From: a virus | DNA: 51,757 nt | Reading direction: 5' to 3' (one strand) | IMG/VR virus record: IMGVR_UViG_3300036717_000008 | Span: 1 to 51,757 of that record | Shown here: positions 17,765 through 25,474 of the stretch, in pieces | Layout of the letters: every line of letters starts with the position of its first letter | Position numbering within the stretch: the stretch's first letter is position 1 | The notes under the pieces: generated by a model | The model's database searches: none | The model's input: the letters and a program-made list of their open reading frames with translations, nothing else | What the model was told of the DNA's origin: nothing | Translations under genes and position numbers: made by a program

Positions 17765-19466
17765 TAGGCACTCCATCAGCAATGTAGATTTCTCTCATTG
17801 ATTTTTCTATGTTAGCTAAGTTTCCTCCAAGTCCACGCTCTTTCCATTCTCCGTTAGGTAATAGACGTTTCTTTTTAAACAGGGCTCTACTACCCAATCG
17901 AAATGATTTAGTACCCCCAATTGTCCATTGACAACTATCCCGCATCATATCCTCAGTACTAATCCATGGCAAGAATCTTAACCGGGTTGTCTCTTTCTTA
18001 ACTTCACGGTATGCACATATAAGATTGATAACAGGATTATCATGCTTTAAAGCTAGTCTATACAAGGCTTTCTTTCCTAATGATGGCGCCCTTTTTCCAT
18101 CGACAATAGATGGTTTGCCTCTAGCAATAATAGGATAACCAAGCATCTCATGAAAATATTTCACACACTGAGGATTAGATCCAGCAAACATTCCTAACTT
18201 CTTTTTGCCACGAATTTCACCTAATGCTTTCTCACCTACGAAATATTCTATGAGCCTGTTATACTGAAACATTAAGGCATCATTCTCTTTTACTTTATCA
18301 TCTATCAACTTACGATTTACTTTGATACCATTTAAGGTTGAGATAAGATAAGGACGTATACACGCCATCGCATCATTGATAGAAGATTCAAGTCCTGGAA
18401 TAGTTTTAGCATACTCTGTAACAGCTTGTTTAATAAGGCCCATTGTGTATACGTCTTTACCACAATACTTCATCCTATTAACCATTTGATCGTTAGTTCT
18501 ATACCCTTGTGAGTCTTCATCTTTATGAAACTTCTCCCAGGTCCAGTATGACGTAGCATGACCTAATGACTTCTCTAAGTCAGGAAAACATCTATGAAGA
18601 GCTATCAATGTATCATATGAAGATGAACCCAGTGGGATATGATATTTAAGTGCAAAGACAAGAAAGTCAAAACAAGCACCATTGTGAGCGACAGTGGTAT
18701 TCCTACTGATTCCGATAGCAAGGGCTTGTAACACTTGCGGAACCTCAGGAAAAGCAATTCTATAGTTGTAATCAAGAACAGGAACAGAATAGACAGTCCT
18801 ATAATCCAAACTAAAACTAAAGCATTGTAAATTACATTCTTCATAATCAGTCTCTATGTCTATTAACAGATCCTTATCTTTAGTGTCTCTTAAGATCTCT
18901 ATTACCTCTTTTGGATGAGGGAAGATCTTATAAATTGGTTTAGGTCTTTCACATTCTCTTTGCCAAACGGATGTGCTGAATAATATTTGCTTACACTTCC
19001 AGGTATCCCGACGTAACCAGAATGCATAGTTTGTCCTTTTAGTCCTACCATGCCTTTTGACATCTCCCTCATCCTCATCCTCCCCTTCATCACCTCCAGT
19101 AAATACTTCATCGTCTGGGGTATAACCATCAGATAAAGGATTGGATTGTTTCTCAACATCTTTAAATATATCCACGGCTTGTTGAGGTAAGTATGAACAT
19201 ATAGCGGGTATTCCATTGACATAAAATAATGATCCTCTCATCTCATGAAGAGAGTTCTTTAAAGTTTCAGGTAAGTAATGATGCATCGTAGGTTCACCTA
19301 ATAATAGTAAACACTTTGTATTAGGTAGAAATGGAGACTTATCATCCTTAAGTCTCACATCACACATCATACTATTAAGCTCTGGTTGAAGACAGAAGTT
19401 GCCGAACATAACTCCTCCATTACCTGATAATAGACGGGTTATATCAAAGCGACTTTGGTTTGACAT
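17757..19466 (-). CDS. DNA polymerase family A, UDG-like and 3'-5' exonuclease subunit (split gene, first part)
   Basis: 569 aa from the ATG at 19466 (a start at 19514 would overlap the upstream gene). Residues about 20-98 resemble a uracil-DNA glycosylase-like domain seen at the N-terminus of some phage polymerases (LLLLGEPT...RGSLFYVNGIPAICSYLPQQ). An acidic linker follows (GDEGEDEDEGD). The exonuclease has ExoI LIDIETD (D203, E205), ExoII NTTVAHNGACFDF and ExoIII YCGKDV. It continues into thumb sequence and stops just after NLANIEKSMREIYIADG, exactly before motif A. The rest of the enzyme is encoded in the next gene. Confidence 0.75.
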   Translation of the reverse strand: MSNQSRFDITRLLSGNGGVMFGNFCLQPELNSMMCDVRLKDDKSPFLPNTKCLLLLGEPTMHHYLPETLKNSLHEMRGSLFYVNGIPAICSYLPQQAVDIFKDVEKQSNPLSDGYTPDDEVFTGGDEGEDEDEGDVKRHGRTKRTNYAFWLRRDTWKCKQILFSTSVWQRECERPKPIYKIFPHPKEVIEILRDTKDKDLLIDIETDYEECNLQCFSFSLDYRTVYSVPVLDYNYRIAFPEVPQVLQALAIGISRNTTVAHNGACFDFLVFALKYHIPLGSSSYDTLIALHRCFPDLEKSLGHATSYWTWEKFHKDEDSQGYRTNDQMVNRMKYCGKDVYTMGLIKQAVTEYAKTIPGLESSINDAMACIRPYLISTLNGIKVNRKLIDDKVKENDALMFQYNRLIEYFVGEKALGEIRGKKKLGMFAGSNPQCVKYFHEMLGYPIIARGKPSIVDGKRAPSLGKKALYRLALKHDNPVINLICAYREVKKETTRLRFLPWISTEDMMRDSCQWTIGGTKSFRLGSRALFKKKRLLPNGEWKERGLGGNLANIEKSMREIYIADGVPNE

Positions 19467-19494
19467 AATGATTGTCAAACCACAGTATTTGAAT

Positions 19495-19671
19495 TTAGGA
19501 AGAGACCTTAACATCTTTAATAGTTATTTCAAGTCCTTCATTACCATAACTCATTGATGTGGTTCTATGAATATCAACCAATTCAAATGTATCTTCACCT
19601 CTGCCTAGAATAAAAGCAACCATTTTCTTTGTTTCAGATTCAGATAATTGATATATTTTAGATTCTGTCAT
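19495..19671 (-). CDS. Small hypothetical protein
   Basis: 58 aa from the ATG at 19671 (MTESKIYQLSESETKKMVAF...). A start at 19686 would lie inside the hairpin 19682-19703, so the shorter form is preferred. It directly precedes the polymerase exonuclease gene. No family is recognised. Confidence 0.5.
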   Translation of the reverse strand: MTESKIYQLSESETKKMVAFILGRGEDTFELVDIHRTTSMSYGNEGLEITIKDVKVSS

Positions 19672-19681
19672 AATAAAATTC

Positions 19682-19703
19682 GGCATACTATAACTGGTAT
19701 GCC
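19682..19703 (-). promoter_or_regulatory. 7-bp intergenic hairpin
   Basis: GGCATAC (19682-19688) pairs with GTATGCC (19697-19703) around an 8-nt loop, just before the 58-aa gene. No T-run follows. It may be an RNA-processing or translation-control hairpin. Confidence 0.4.
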
Positions 19704-19721
19704 AGCAGTTTGGTTAACTAA

Positions 19722-19904
19722 CTATTCTGGTGATTCAGATGATTCATCTTCGTCATCATCAATAATGTCACAATCCACCTCTTCAGCTCCATGAACACCA
19801 TCAAGGCGTTTAATGTTGGTTATAATCTCACCAGTCAATCTTTGCAATGCCTCTTCATTGACAACCTCGATGTCAACATCAAACATCAATTTTCCAGTAA
19901 TCAT
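19722..19904 (-). CDS. Small acidic hypothetical protein
   Basis: A 60-aa protein with a mixed helix (EEALQRLTGEIITNIKRL) and a strongly acidic tail (DCDIIDDDEDESSESPE). Such acidic tails occur on ssDNA-binding and DNA-mimic proteins, and it lies directly downstream of a candidate ssDNA-binding gene, but no family is recognised. Confidence 0.5.
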   Translation of the reverse strand: MITGKLMFDVDIEVVNEEALQRLTGEIITNIKRLDGVHGAEEVDCDIIDDDEDESSESPE

Positions 19905-19912
19905 AACACTCC

Positions 19913-20473
19913 TTACAACGATTGACCACCAGTTGGCAATTCAGCAAGACAATAGATCTCCTTAATTTCAGGATAGTTGTCAATGAGGGGTTGCTTAGTC
20001 TTGGGATGTAGCAACACTTTACCAACTTTAATACCCCTAGCCAATTCCTCTCTAGTGGGTGAAGCAGTCTTAGGATTGGCCTCATTTTTAATCAAAGCAT
20101 AAGCCAACACTTTCTTAATATCCTCAGTAGCAGGATTTTCCCAATTAGTTTCTTCAGGAAGTTCAAGCTTCTTACGGAAGTCATTCCACCTTTGGCGACA
20201 AGCTTCAGTCTTGTCTACAATAATTCCACCTTCATTACTGACCTGAATTGTCATGTACATTGCACTGGGCTTAACACCAGCTACAACCACTGGTTTAGTG
20301 TCATTACCAACAGTCATATCTACTGTATCTGGTGCAGCGATTTCAGTCTTGATGGTAATCATTGGATTACCTTTGCTATTCGGGGCTAAAGACAATTCCG
20401 TAAACCGGATGATATAATCTGATTTTGTTACAAAAGGAATTGACATGTTCCACTTAATTGCATTCTCACTCAT
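19913..20473 (-). CDS. Possible single-stranded DNA-binding-like protein
   Basis: A 186-aa protein. The N-terminal half is beta-rich (SIPFVTKSDYIIRFTELSLA, SKGNPMITIKTEI), a pattern of phage OB-fold/DUF669-type proteins that accompany Sak4-like recombinases. The C-terminal half holds VLAYALIKNE and LHPKTKQPLI and is more helical. No acidic tip is present; the adjacent acidic 60-aa gene may supply it. It lies in the replication operon between the RecA-fold ATPase and the polymerase. The assignment rests on context and strand pattern. Confidence 0.4.
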   Translation of the reverse strand: MSENAIKWNMSIPFVTKSDYIIRFTELSLAPNSKGNPMITIKTEIAAPDTVDMTVGNDTKPVVVAGVKPSAMYMTIQVSNEGGIIVDKTEACRQRWNDFRKKLELPEETNWENPATEDIKKVLAYALIKNEANPKTASPTREELARGIKVGKVLLHPKTKQPLIDNYPEIKEIYCLAELPTGGQSL

Positions 20474-20499
20474 ATGTTTTATTTTGTTGTTTACTTAAT

Positions 20500-20524
20500 T
20501 ACTGATCGTAGTTTGTGATCAGTA
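20500..20524 (-). promoter_or_regulatory. 8-bp intergenic hairpin
   Basis: TACTGATC (20500-20507) and GATCAGTA (20517-20524) form a perfect 8-bp stem with a 9-nt loop in the 54-nt gap between two minus-strand genes. Weak A/T flank, no clear T-run. Possible processing site or weak terminator. Confidence 0.45.
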
Positions 20525-20527
20525 AAT

Positions 20528-20719
20528 TTATTTCTCACTTTTATTCTTTTGCTGTGAGATAAATTCTCGTACTTGTGCAACATATTCTGAGACTACCTCA
20601 GACATTTCTTTCTGCACTTTTTCATAGTCATCATAAGAGTAAAATACTCTAGTATGACCTTGACGGGTTACGACGTTTAGAACAAACCCATTTGCTAATG
20701 TTTCAAGTTTAATTTCCAT
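20528..20719 (-). CDS. Small hypothetical protein
   Basis: A 63-aa protein: an N-terminal beta hairpin (LETLANGFVLNVVTRQGHTRVFYSY) and a charged C-terminal helix (VQKEMSEVVSEYVAQVREFISQ). It follows the RecA-fold ATPase gene by three bases. Function unknown. Confidence 0.5.
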   Translation of the reverse strand: MEIKLETLANGFVLNVVTRQGHTRVFYSYDDYEKVQKEMSEVVSEYVAQVREFISQQKNKSEK

Positions 20720-20722
20720 ATA

Positions 20723-21613
20723 CTATTTTGTTGCTGGTGTTATTTGTTGTTTAGTGTACTTCAAGAAAGTCTCATATGTCGCAGGTATTTTAGTTGGGAT
20801 ATTCTGTAATCCTGATGCCTTAGCATCAAAGTTATCATCTCCACAAGTTTGCCAATAGTAAAATGTTTCACCAGTAAACATCTTCTGGCATTCAATAAAC
20901 TCAGATTTAGTCATCCTAAAATCTCTTAAAGTTTCGTCTTTAGGTTCAAGATTCTTACGAGCCGAGAATTGACGAAACCACATAGTGTATTCCTTGACTA
21001 ACTTATCACCAAATTTACCTGTTAGTAAAGGACGAATCTTACCTGTGTACAATCCAGGTTGGCCAGGTGAGGTAGGCTTATCAGCTTTCTCAGCTTCGTG
21101 AGTTAGGGTTATAACATCACACCTAAGATTCTTGATGATAGAATGTATCTCACTAAACCATGTGTCTTTAATATTCCACTGCTCAAACTTATTAAAGTTT
21201 CCATCTTGTGTTATTGTGGCAGATTTACCAAACTTATCCCACCAACTATGATAGATAGTCTCCATGTCAGATAGAGAGTCTATTACTAAGGTCTGATTCT
21301 CTGTGAGACGGGGCGCCTCATTATTGAACCAGACTGTAAGATCATCTTTACGATTCTCTAACTTTGACATTTTGTAAAATGGAATCTGATAGATCCAAGT
21401 GCATCCAACGTGTGATCCTAATCCACGATCAAGATTCAAAACCATACAGTTAGGAAAACCTTTCTGTTTACCATCAGGTGTTCCTAGTATAGACCAGTTC
21501 TTACCAGAACCACCAGCACCCTGTATACCTAGACGAATCTGTTGTTTAACTGTTTCATCTGATAATGGCAATGCTGATTTGGGAATATAAATATCTGTTG
21601 TCATATCATTCAA
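20723..21613 (-). CDS. RecA-fold ATPase, Sak4-like recombinase
   Basis: A 296-aa protein. Walker A region GIQGAGGSGKN at residues 29-39, Walker B TLVIDSLSDM near 107, and a conserved VITLTHEAEK strand near 170, in the order typical of AAA_24/Sak4-like phage ATPases that anneal ssDNA with a partner SSB. The P-loop ends GKN in place of GK[S/T], which is unusual. The C-terminal part is rich in aromatic residues. The gene overlaps the nucleotidyltransferase stop by 8 bases. It sits with the nuclease and the SSB-like gene, a normal phage recombination set. Confidence 0.65.
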   Translation of the reverse strand: MNDMTTDIYIPKSALPLSDETVKQQIRLGIQGAGGSGKNWSILGTPDGKQKGFPNCMVLNLDRGLGSHVGCTWIYQIPFYKMSKLENRKDDLTVWFNNEAPRLTENQTLVIDSLSDMETIYHSWWDKFGKSATITQDGNFNKFEQWNIKDTWFSEIHSIIKNLRCDVITLTHEAEKADKPTSPGQPGLYTGKIRPLLTGKFGDKLVKEYTMWFRQFSARKNLEPKDETLRDFRMTKSEFIECQKMFTGETFYYWQTCGDDNFDAKASGLQNIPTKIPATYETFLKYTKQQITPATK

Positions 21614-21941
21614 GAAAGAAAATGTCTACTCGTTTGTTCTGATACTCATACTGAATTACATCTTTATCATCACCATAACCGGAATGAACTGCTCCACGAT
21701 CACTAATCTCCACTAACCCAAATTGCCGTAATGCACTCTTCATCCAATTAATACCTTGATGTGTAGTTTTATGTGGATAAATAATTATGTCAAGATCTTT
21801 ATTGCTAAATCCTTTATGTAGTACTGACCCTCCAAGAGCTACATGATAGTGATTATACACACGTTTAAGTTTAAGCTCAAGCTGTCTAACTAAATCAATA
21901 GCTTGATCGAGTGTCCATTGTAGTTGTGGTTCAATTTTCAT
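21606..21941 (-). CDS. Nucleotidyltransferase (Pol beta-type fold)
   Basis: A 111-aa protein with GGSVLHKGFSNKDLDIIIYP: the G-G-S motif (residues 37-39) and D49-x-D51 pair of the DNA polymerase beta superfamily. A third acidic residue may be in KRVDIFFLE near the end. It is a minimal NTase, close in size to MNT/KNTase domains of toxin-antitoxin systems and of phage NTases. Substrate unknown. It overlaps both neighbours by a few bases. Confidence 0.65.
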   Translation of the reverse strand: MKIEPQLQWTLDQAIDLVRQLELKLKRVYNHYHVALGGSVLHKGFSNKDLDIIIYPHKTTHQGINWMKSALRQFGLVEISDRGAVHSGYGDDKDVIQYEYQNKRVDIFFLE

Positions 21942-22432
21942 ACTATCTCCATTACTTTTTGTTGTAGGTCCATCAAGGACCCGATGTTTAAAATCGTGTG
22001 ATCAAAGGTTGCATTGTCAAGTTCAACCTCTGAAGCATGAACATCACCATAGTCATGATTTCGCTCTACCCTGATAACTATTCCACCATTTCGTTTCACC
22101 CACTCATACTCATTAATGAATCTCACGTCAGGAACAATTAAGACATCATGGTTGATAGACAATCTTTCCCTTGCATCTTCCATCTTTTTAATCCAGTAAT
22201 CTACACCAAACAATTTACGCCTAAAATCTGTACCCCAACCCTGTAGAATACGGCGGAAGTTATCTTTATGAAGTTCAATGTACTCAACACCATAGCCTGT
22301 TGCATGAGAAACTTCAATCTTAAGTTGTGCAGCAAAGCTATACTTAATTGATTTAGGATAATGACACAACAGTATATCTGCTATTGTATCCTTACCTGCA
22401 CCTTTCTTACCTGATATTCCAATGATTTTCAT
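21938..22432 (-). CDS. Deoxynucleoside monophosphate kinase
   Basis: A 164-aa protein with a P-loop ISGKKGAGKDT (residues 6-16), typical of phage T4 gp1-like dNMP kinases, and DVLIVPDVRFINEYEWVK, the conserved middle segment of that family. It phosphorylates dNMPs to dNDPs for phage DNA synthesis. It is coupled to the nucleotidyltransferase by overlap and follows the nuclease gene directly. Confidence 0.8.
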   Translation of the reverse strand: MKIIGISGKKGAGKDTIADILLCHYPKSIKYSFAAQLKIEVSHATGYGVEYIELHKDNFRRILQGWGTDFRRKLFGVDYWIKKMEDARERLSINHDVLIVPDVRFINEYEWVKRNGGIVIRVERNHDYGDVHASEVELDNATFDHTILNIGSLMDLQQKVMEIV

Positions 22433-23356
22433 TTAGTCGTTATAATGCATGGGGTTGAATTGTTTAACATCAAAATCTCTCTTCAGTAAACCATCCATAA
22501 TTAATGGATTATTATGTTTACAGACATACCAAAAGTCGCACTTGCCATATTTCTTATTACATGACCCATTAACAATACCTTGTTTAGGGAATTGATTATT
22601 TTTAATGGCAAGAGATAAATCTTTACAAACCTTAATGACACCCTCTTTAAACTCATCTATCTCTTCAGGTTGATAAACAAAAACATCGGAGGATTGAAAT
22701 CTAACCTCATTGATCTTAGGTTTAACATATATGCCATCAAACCGAGCACCAATTTGTTGACGAGAAATCTGTCCTAAAATACTATCAGGATGTTTCTCAG
22801 CAAACAATTTCAATCCTAACATGTACCCTCTAGGAGAATTCTTTAACTCATACTGACTCAAATGATCTTTAGCATTCCATGATGAAGTTGTTTTCCAATC
22901 TGTAATCAACCATATCCCATTTCGTTTCTTACCTATACGATCTATGGTACCACACCAGTTAAATACATTATCCTCATCACGATAGATCTCCTCAGAGAAA
23001 GTCTGTTCTACAGCTGGTTTATCATTTAGAATCAAAACCTCAAAGTCAACCTCTTGCTTAACAAACAGTTCCCAAGTCATTAAGGCTACAGCTGTCATGT
23101 GATTAACATCGCTAAGCTGCATTGATTTACTATTATCAATACGAGGTATGCTAGCAAAGGCTATGATAGCCTGTTCTCTGGCAGTAGGAATATGACCACC
23201 AGTTAAGTACATAATTTCTATATACTTATGAACTCCTATACCATAGATCATCTTAGCTGGCATAGCTTTGGTCTTATAGCCTTGCACAACTGTACGATAT
23301 AGATCCAGAATACAGTTGCTATGACCTAATGCTGAAGATGAGAGATTGATTTCCAT
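22433..23356 (-). CDS. PD-(D/E)XK exonuclease, RecB/Cas4-like with Fe-S cysteines
   Basis: A 307-aa protein. The nuclease core is GTIDRIGKK...GIWLITDWKTT (residues 136-157), giving the D and D-x-K catalytic set. One cysteine near residue 16 and three in C-NKKYGK-C-DFWYV-C near 266-279 are the usual four ligands of the Fe-S cluster in Cas4/AddB-type nucleases. It probably processes DNA ends for recombination or recycles host DNA. It forms a unit with the dNMP kinase and Sak4-like genes. Confidence 0.75.
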   Translation of the reverse strand: MEINLSSSALGHSNCILDLYRTVVQGYKTKAMPAKMIYGIGVHKYIEIMYLTGGHIPTAREQAIIAFASIPRIDNSKSMQLSDVNHMTAVALMTWELFVKQEVDFEVLILNDKPAVEQTFSEEIYRDEDNVFNWCGTIDRIGKKRNGIWLITDWKTTSSWNAKDHLSQYELKNSPRGYMLGLKLFAEKHPDSILGQISRQQIGARFDGIYVKPKINEVRFQSSDVFVYQPEEIDEFKEGVIKVCKDLSLAIKNNQFPKQGIVNGSCNKKYGKCDFWYVCKHNNPLIMDGLLKRDFDVKQFNPMHYND

Positions 23357-23601
23357 TACTTTTTATATTTGTTTTTCATGATGGCTATAGCAGGAATAAC
23401 AATTCCTACTGACGCAGCAAGTTGTCTAGCCTTTTCAAATTGTGGATTAGCTTGTAACACATGTTGTTCCATTTTACGAACATGAGATTGTTGCTCAGGA
23501 CGAGTAATACATAGATAATGACTAAAGTGTTCTGTTACTTGTTCAGGAGTCATAGCTGTTAATTCAGCAGCAGACATTCCTATACATTGTTCTATGGTCA
23601 T
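23356..23601 (-). CDS. Small hypothetical protein
   Basis: An 81-aa helical protein (MTIEQCIGMSAAELTAMTPEQ...) with a C-terminal hydrophobic stretch (VGIVIPAIAIMKNKYKK). Its stop overlaps the nuclease start by one base. No family is recognised. Confidence 0.5.
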   Translation of the reverse strand: MTIEQCIGMSAAELTAMTPEQVTEHFSHYLCITRPEQQSHVRKMEQHVLQANPQFEKARQLAASVGIVIPAIAIMKNKYKK

Positions 23602-23602
23602 A

Positions 23603-23995
23603 TTATTCCATTACTCCGCAAGGGAGCCAGGTTTTTCCTTGGTCTAGGGAGTGCATCCAGTAATCCTTCAAAATGTTTGTTCTATAATCGGTATCTCTTA
23701 ATATAATATAACGCTGGCCATTGGACATATAAGTGAATTGAGTTTTGTGCATTTTATGCAAAGCTTCAATCGGAGCATACCATGCATCAATAGGCACTTC
23801 CTCCGCTCTCCACGCGCGCAGTTTCTTGGTCGGAGGTTCGGGGGCGACTCGCCAGTTTAAATTGGTGTCGAAAAATGGATTTGTTACTTTAACCCAACAA
23901 TCCTCTGGATATTCATATTCAATATCCTTCCCGTCAGCGAACGCCTTAATTACAGGCATCAGCTCCAGTATTTTCTTTGCTTCTTCTCTTGTCAT
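23603..23995 (-). CDS. Conserved small phage protein, GC-rich
   Basis: A 130-aa protein starting MTREEAKKILELMPVIKAFADGK, with NWRVAPEPPTKK in the middle. Proteins with this opening plus a W/Y-R-I/V-x-P-E-P motif are widespread in phages, without a known role. The gene is more GC-rich than those around it, including a GC-rich stretch near 23800-23860, and together with the next two tiny genes looks like a recent insertion. Just upstream of the start is the 19-nt repeat 24001-24019. Confidence 0.6.
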   Translation of the reverse strand: MTREEAKKILELMPVIKAFADGKDIEYEYPEDCWVKVTNPFFDTNLNWRVAPEPPTKKLRAWRAEEVPIDAWYAPIEALHKMHKTQFTYMSNGQRYIILRDTDYRTNILKDYWMHSLDQGKTWLPCGVME

Positions 23996-24000
23996 AAATT

Positions 24001-24019
24001 TAATGCACAGATTTTCACC
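24001..24019 (-). repeat. 19-nt repeat, copy A (also 37036-37054)
   Basis: TAATGCACAGATTTTCACC occurs exactly here and at 37036-37054, both times on the upstream side of a minus-strand gene start (6 and 43 bases away). Probably a shared promoter or operator element, or a trace of a shared insertion. Confidence 0.55.
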
Positions 24020-24078
24020 AAACAGGATAACAGACTGATGACGTTTTTGTGTGCCCCATAATCTCCTCGGTAACTGTT

Positions 24079-24228
24079 TTAGTTTTCCGCACGGTCAGCC
24101 GGTTCGGTAAAGACGGATTCGCGGGATTGTTGTTCGGCGAATTGTTTCTGCCGCATCTTTTCGAGATACTCAGTTACGGCTTTATCAGTCGCCTTTTTCT
24201 CTTTCCATTCTTCGTAAGTCATTGTCAT
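24079..24228 (-). CDS. Small charged hypothetical protein (49 aa)
   Basis: MTMTYEEWKEKKATDKAVTEYLEK... ends FTEPADRAEN. A helical, strongly charged peptide. GC-rich third positions match the neighbouring 130-aa gene. A second ATG two codons in is an equal candidate start. Open reading frame and packing between neighbours support it, no family is recognised. Confidence 0.5.
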   Translation of the reverse strand: MTMTYEEWKEKKATDKAVTEYLEKMRQKQFAEQQSRESVFTEPADRAEN

Positions 24229-24253
24229 ATGTTTGTTGGTTTGGTTTGCTAAA

Positions 24254-24340
24254 TCACATCAGCAGCATGTAAATTAAAAATCCGATACCGAACGCAATTA
24301 ACTCGATGTCAAATAGCTTATCGTCATACTTGTTGCTCAT
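24254..24340 (-). CDS. 28-aa single-membrane-span peptide
   Basis: MSNKYDDKLFDIELIAFGIG followed by FLIYMLLM. The ATG overlaps the stop of the upstream 197-aa gene in ATGA, so translation is probably coupled. A short charged head and one hydrophobic helix are typical of phage membrane-acting micropeptides. Function unknown. Confidence 0.45.
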   Translation of the reverse strand: MSNKYDDKLFDIELIAFGIGFLIYMLLM

Positions 24341-24930
24341 AACATCCTTATAATCTTAATCTCTTTGTTATCTATCTTGTATTGAATGTTATCTAACCCA
24401 TCAAGCTCTATCTTAAGTTGTTCAACATCCTCATTAGACAAGATCAATCCACTCTTATGAAAGGGTTTAATCTCATCACCCTCAAGATAATCATTCAGTT
24501 CACGTTTCCACTTAGGAGCTTCCTTTACATCAACAAAATCAGAACCATGAGGTAAGTCAGTAAATGTTTCTCTCAGTTGAATTATGACTCCAACACCTTT
24601 CTTACGAGCTACCTTACATCTCTCCCACAGATCAATCCACTTCTGTTTATCATCAGACTCTTCTCTTAAGTAAAGCCATGCTTGATTGATTAGAAGATAT
24701 AAAGTATTCATAGTGTAACGTCCTGATAGACGAAACACTTTAGGTTTACCATCATCAATTATTTCTTGAAGTTCCTTTGCAGCCCATCTAGCATAATCCT
24801 GATTGTAATAGGTTGCAGTTGATTTTCTACCCCAACCAACAGGCTTCTTCCTGACAACTAAATCTATAACACGCTCAACAGTTTTCTTGTCAGGAAAAAT
24901 AACTGTTATTGGTTGTGGATTATCTGACAT
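24337..24930 (-). CDS. Hypothetical protein, first gene after the tRNA
   Basis: A 197-aa protein, mainly helical and charged, with WGRKSTATYYNQDYARWAAKEL near residue 33 and a Trp-rich segment (QKWIDLWERCK). It is the first protein gene downstream of the sigma-54-like promoter 25396-25413 and the tRNA. No family is recognised. Confidence 0.55.
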   Translation of the reverse strand: MSDNPQPITVIFPDKKTVERVIDLVVRKKPVGWGRKSTATYYNQDYARWAAKELQEIIDDGKPKVFRLSGRYTMNTLYLLINQAWLYLREESDDKQKWIDLWERCKVARKKGVGVIIQLRETFTDLPHGSDFVDVKEAPKWKRELNDYLEGDEIKPFHKSGLILSNEDVEQLKIELDGLDNIQYKIDNKEIKIIRML

Positions 24931-24956
24931 GATATGTTATTACAGTTACTTAAAAT

Positions 24957-25033
24957 TGGTTCCAGAGGCAAGGCTTGAACTTGCTACTCACTATTTAGTA
25001 ACTAGTGCGTTTTACCAATTAAACTACTCTGGA
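24957..25033 (-). tRNA. tRNA with encoded CCA; anticodon probably ACU, loop atypical
   Basis: A full cloverleaf on the minus strand: acceptor TCCAGAG/CTCTGGA (7 bp), D arm GTTT/AAAC with GG in the loop, T arm GCAAG-TTCAAGC-CTTGC, discriminator A, and an encoded CCA end. The anticodon stem is CACTA/TAGTG with a nine-base loop GTTACTAAA. If the outer G and A stack as a mismatched pair, the seven-base loop TTACTAA reads ACU (24999-24997, serine codon AGU). The variable loop is short, unlike normal tRNA-Ser, so identity is uncertain. It lies in the leader of the replication operon. Confidence 0.7.
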
Positions 25034-25153
25034 AGTCAAGTTTGCTATTAGAGATTATCGTGGGAATACGCATAACTTCACGTTATAAAACCATAAACCA
25101 CTATACCTTATGTTACTGTTCAACTATAGGTATTAAGCCAGCTCAGTATTTAG

Positions 25154-25236
25154 ACAGGTGAACAACCTGTATTCTGACTGCAATCACAATCTTCTATTAG
25201 ACAGAACTAATAGACACGGAGTGTATCAACAGTCAG
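25154..25236 (-). ncRNA. Structured leader RNA upstream of the tRNA
   Basis: Between the promoter and the tRNA lie nested perfect stems: CTGACTG/CAGTCAG (25174-25180 with 25230-25236) enclosing hairpins TCTATTAG/CTAATAGA (25193-25200, 25207-25214) and ACAC/GTGT (25214-25217, 25221-25224, sharing one base). A further hairpin ACAGGT/ACCTGT is at 25154-25170. The whole stretch 25034-25395 has no open reading frame. A closing stem around small hairpins recurs in other leaders of this genome. Function unknown. Confidence 0.5.
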
Positions 25237-25395
25237 TGGCTAGGGGATGAGAGAAATTATTTCTTCACTCGGAGAATGTATAATATGGCAAGTGAACATC
25301 CTAGAAATGATCCTAAGATGTTGGAAAAGACAAGCTCAGAGAAATGAATTGTCATATTGTGGTTAAAGAATTTAATAGTTGTGGCAATATTATGT

Positions 25396-25413
25396 AAGCA
25401 AGAATCGTGCCAA
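25396..25413 (-). promoter_or_regulatory. Sigma-54-type promoter for tRNA and replication genes
   Basis: Minus strand TTGGCACGATTCTTGCTT: a near-perfect match to the sigma-54 -24/-12 consensus TTGGCACG-N4-TTGC, with GG-N10-GC spacing. It lies 62 bases downstream of the end of the phage AAA+ activator gene and reads into the structured leader, the tRNA and the replication operon. Confidence 0.8.
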
Positions 25414-25459
25414 CTAATCACAACATATATTATGTTATATTAGATTATACTATGTATGT

Positions 25460-25471
25460 ATCGTTAAAGAT
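25460..25471. promoter_or_regulatory. Candidate activator site upstream of the 25.4 kb promoter
   Basis: ATCGTTAAAGAT, centred 55 bp upstream of the GG of the sigma-54-like promoter. It matches the palindromes before the late promoter at 39652 (CGTTAA core), where the nearest box lies 53-56 bp upstream. Confidence 0.4.
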
Positions 25472-25474
25472 TTA

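Noticed and set aside
19682-19703. GGCATAC..GTATGCC as a sigma-54 promoter
   Set aside because: The GGCATAC is part of a hairpin and lacks GC at the right distance.
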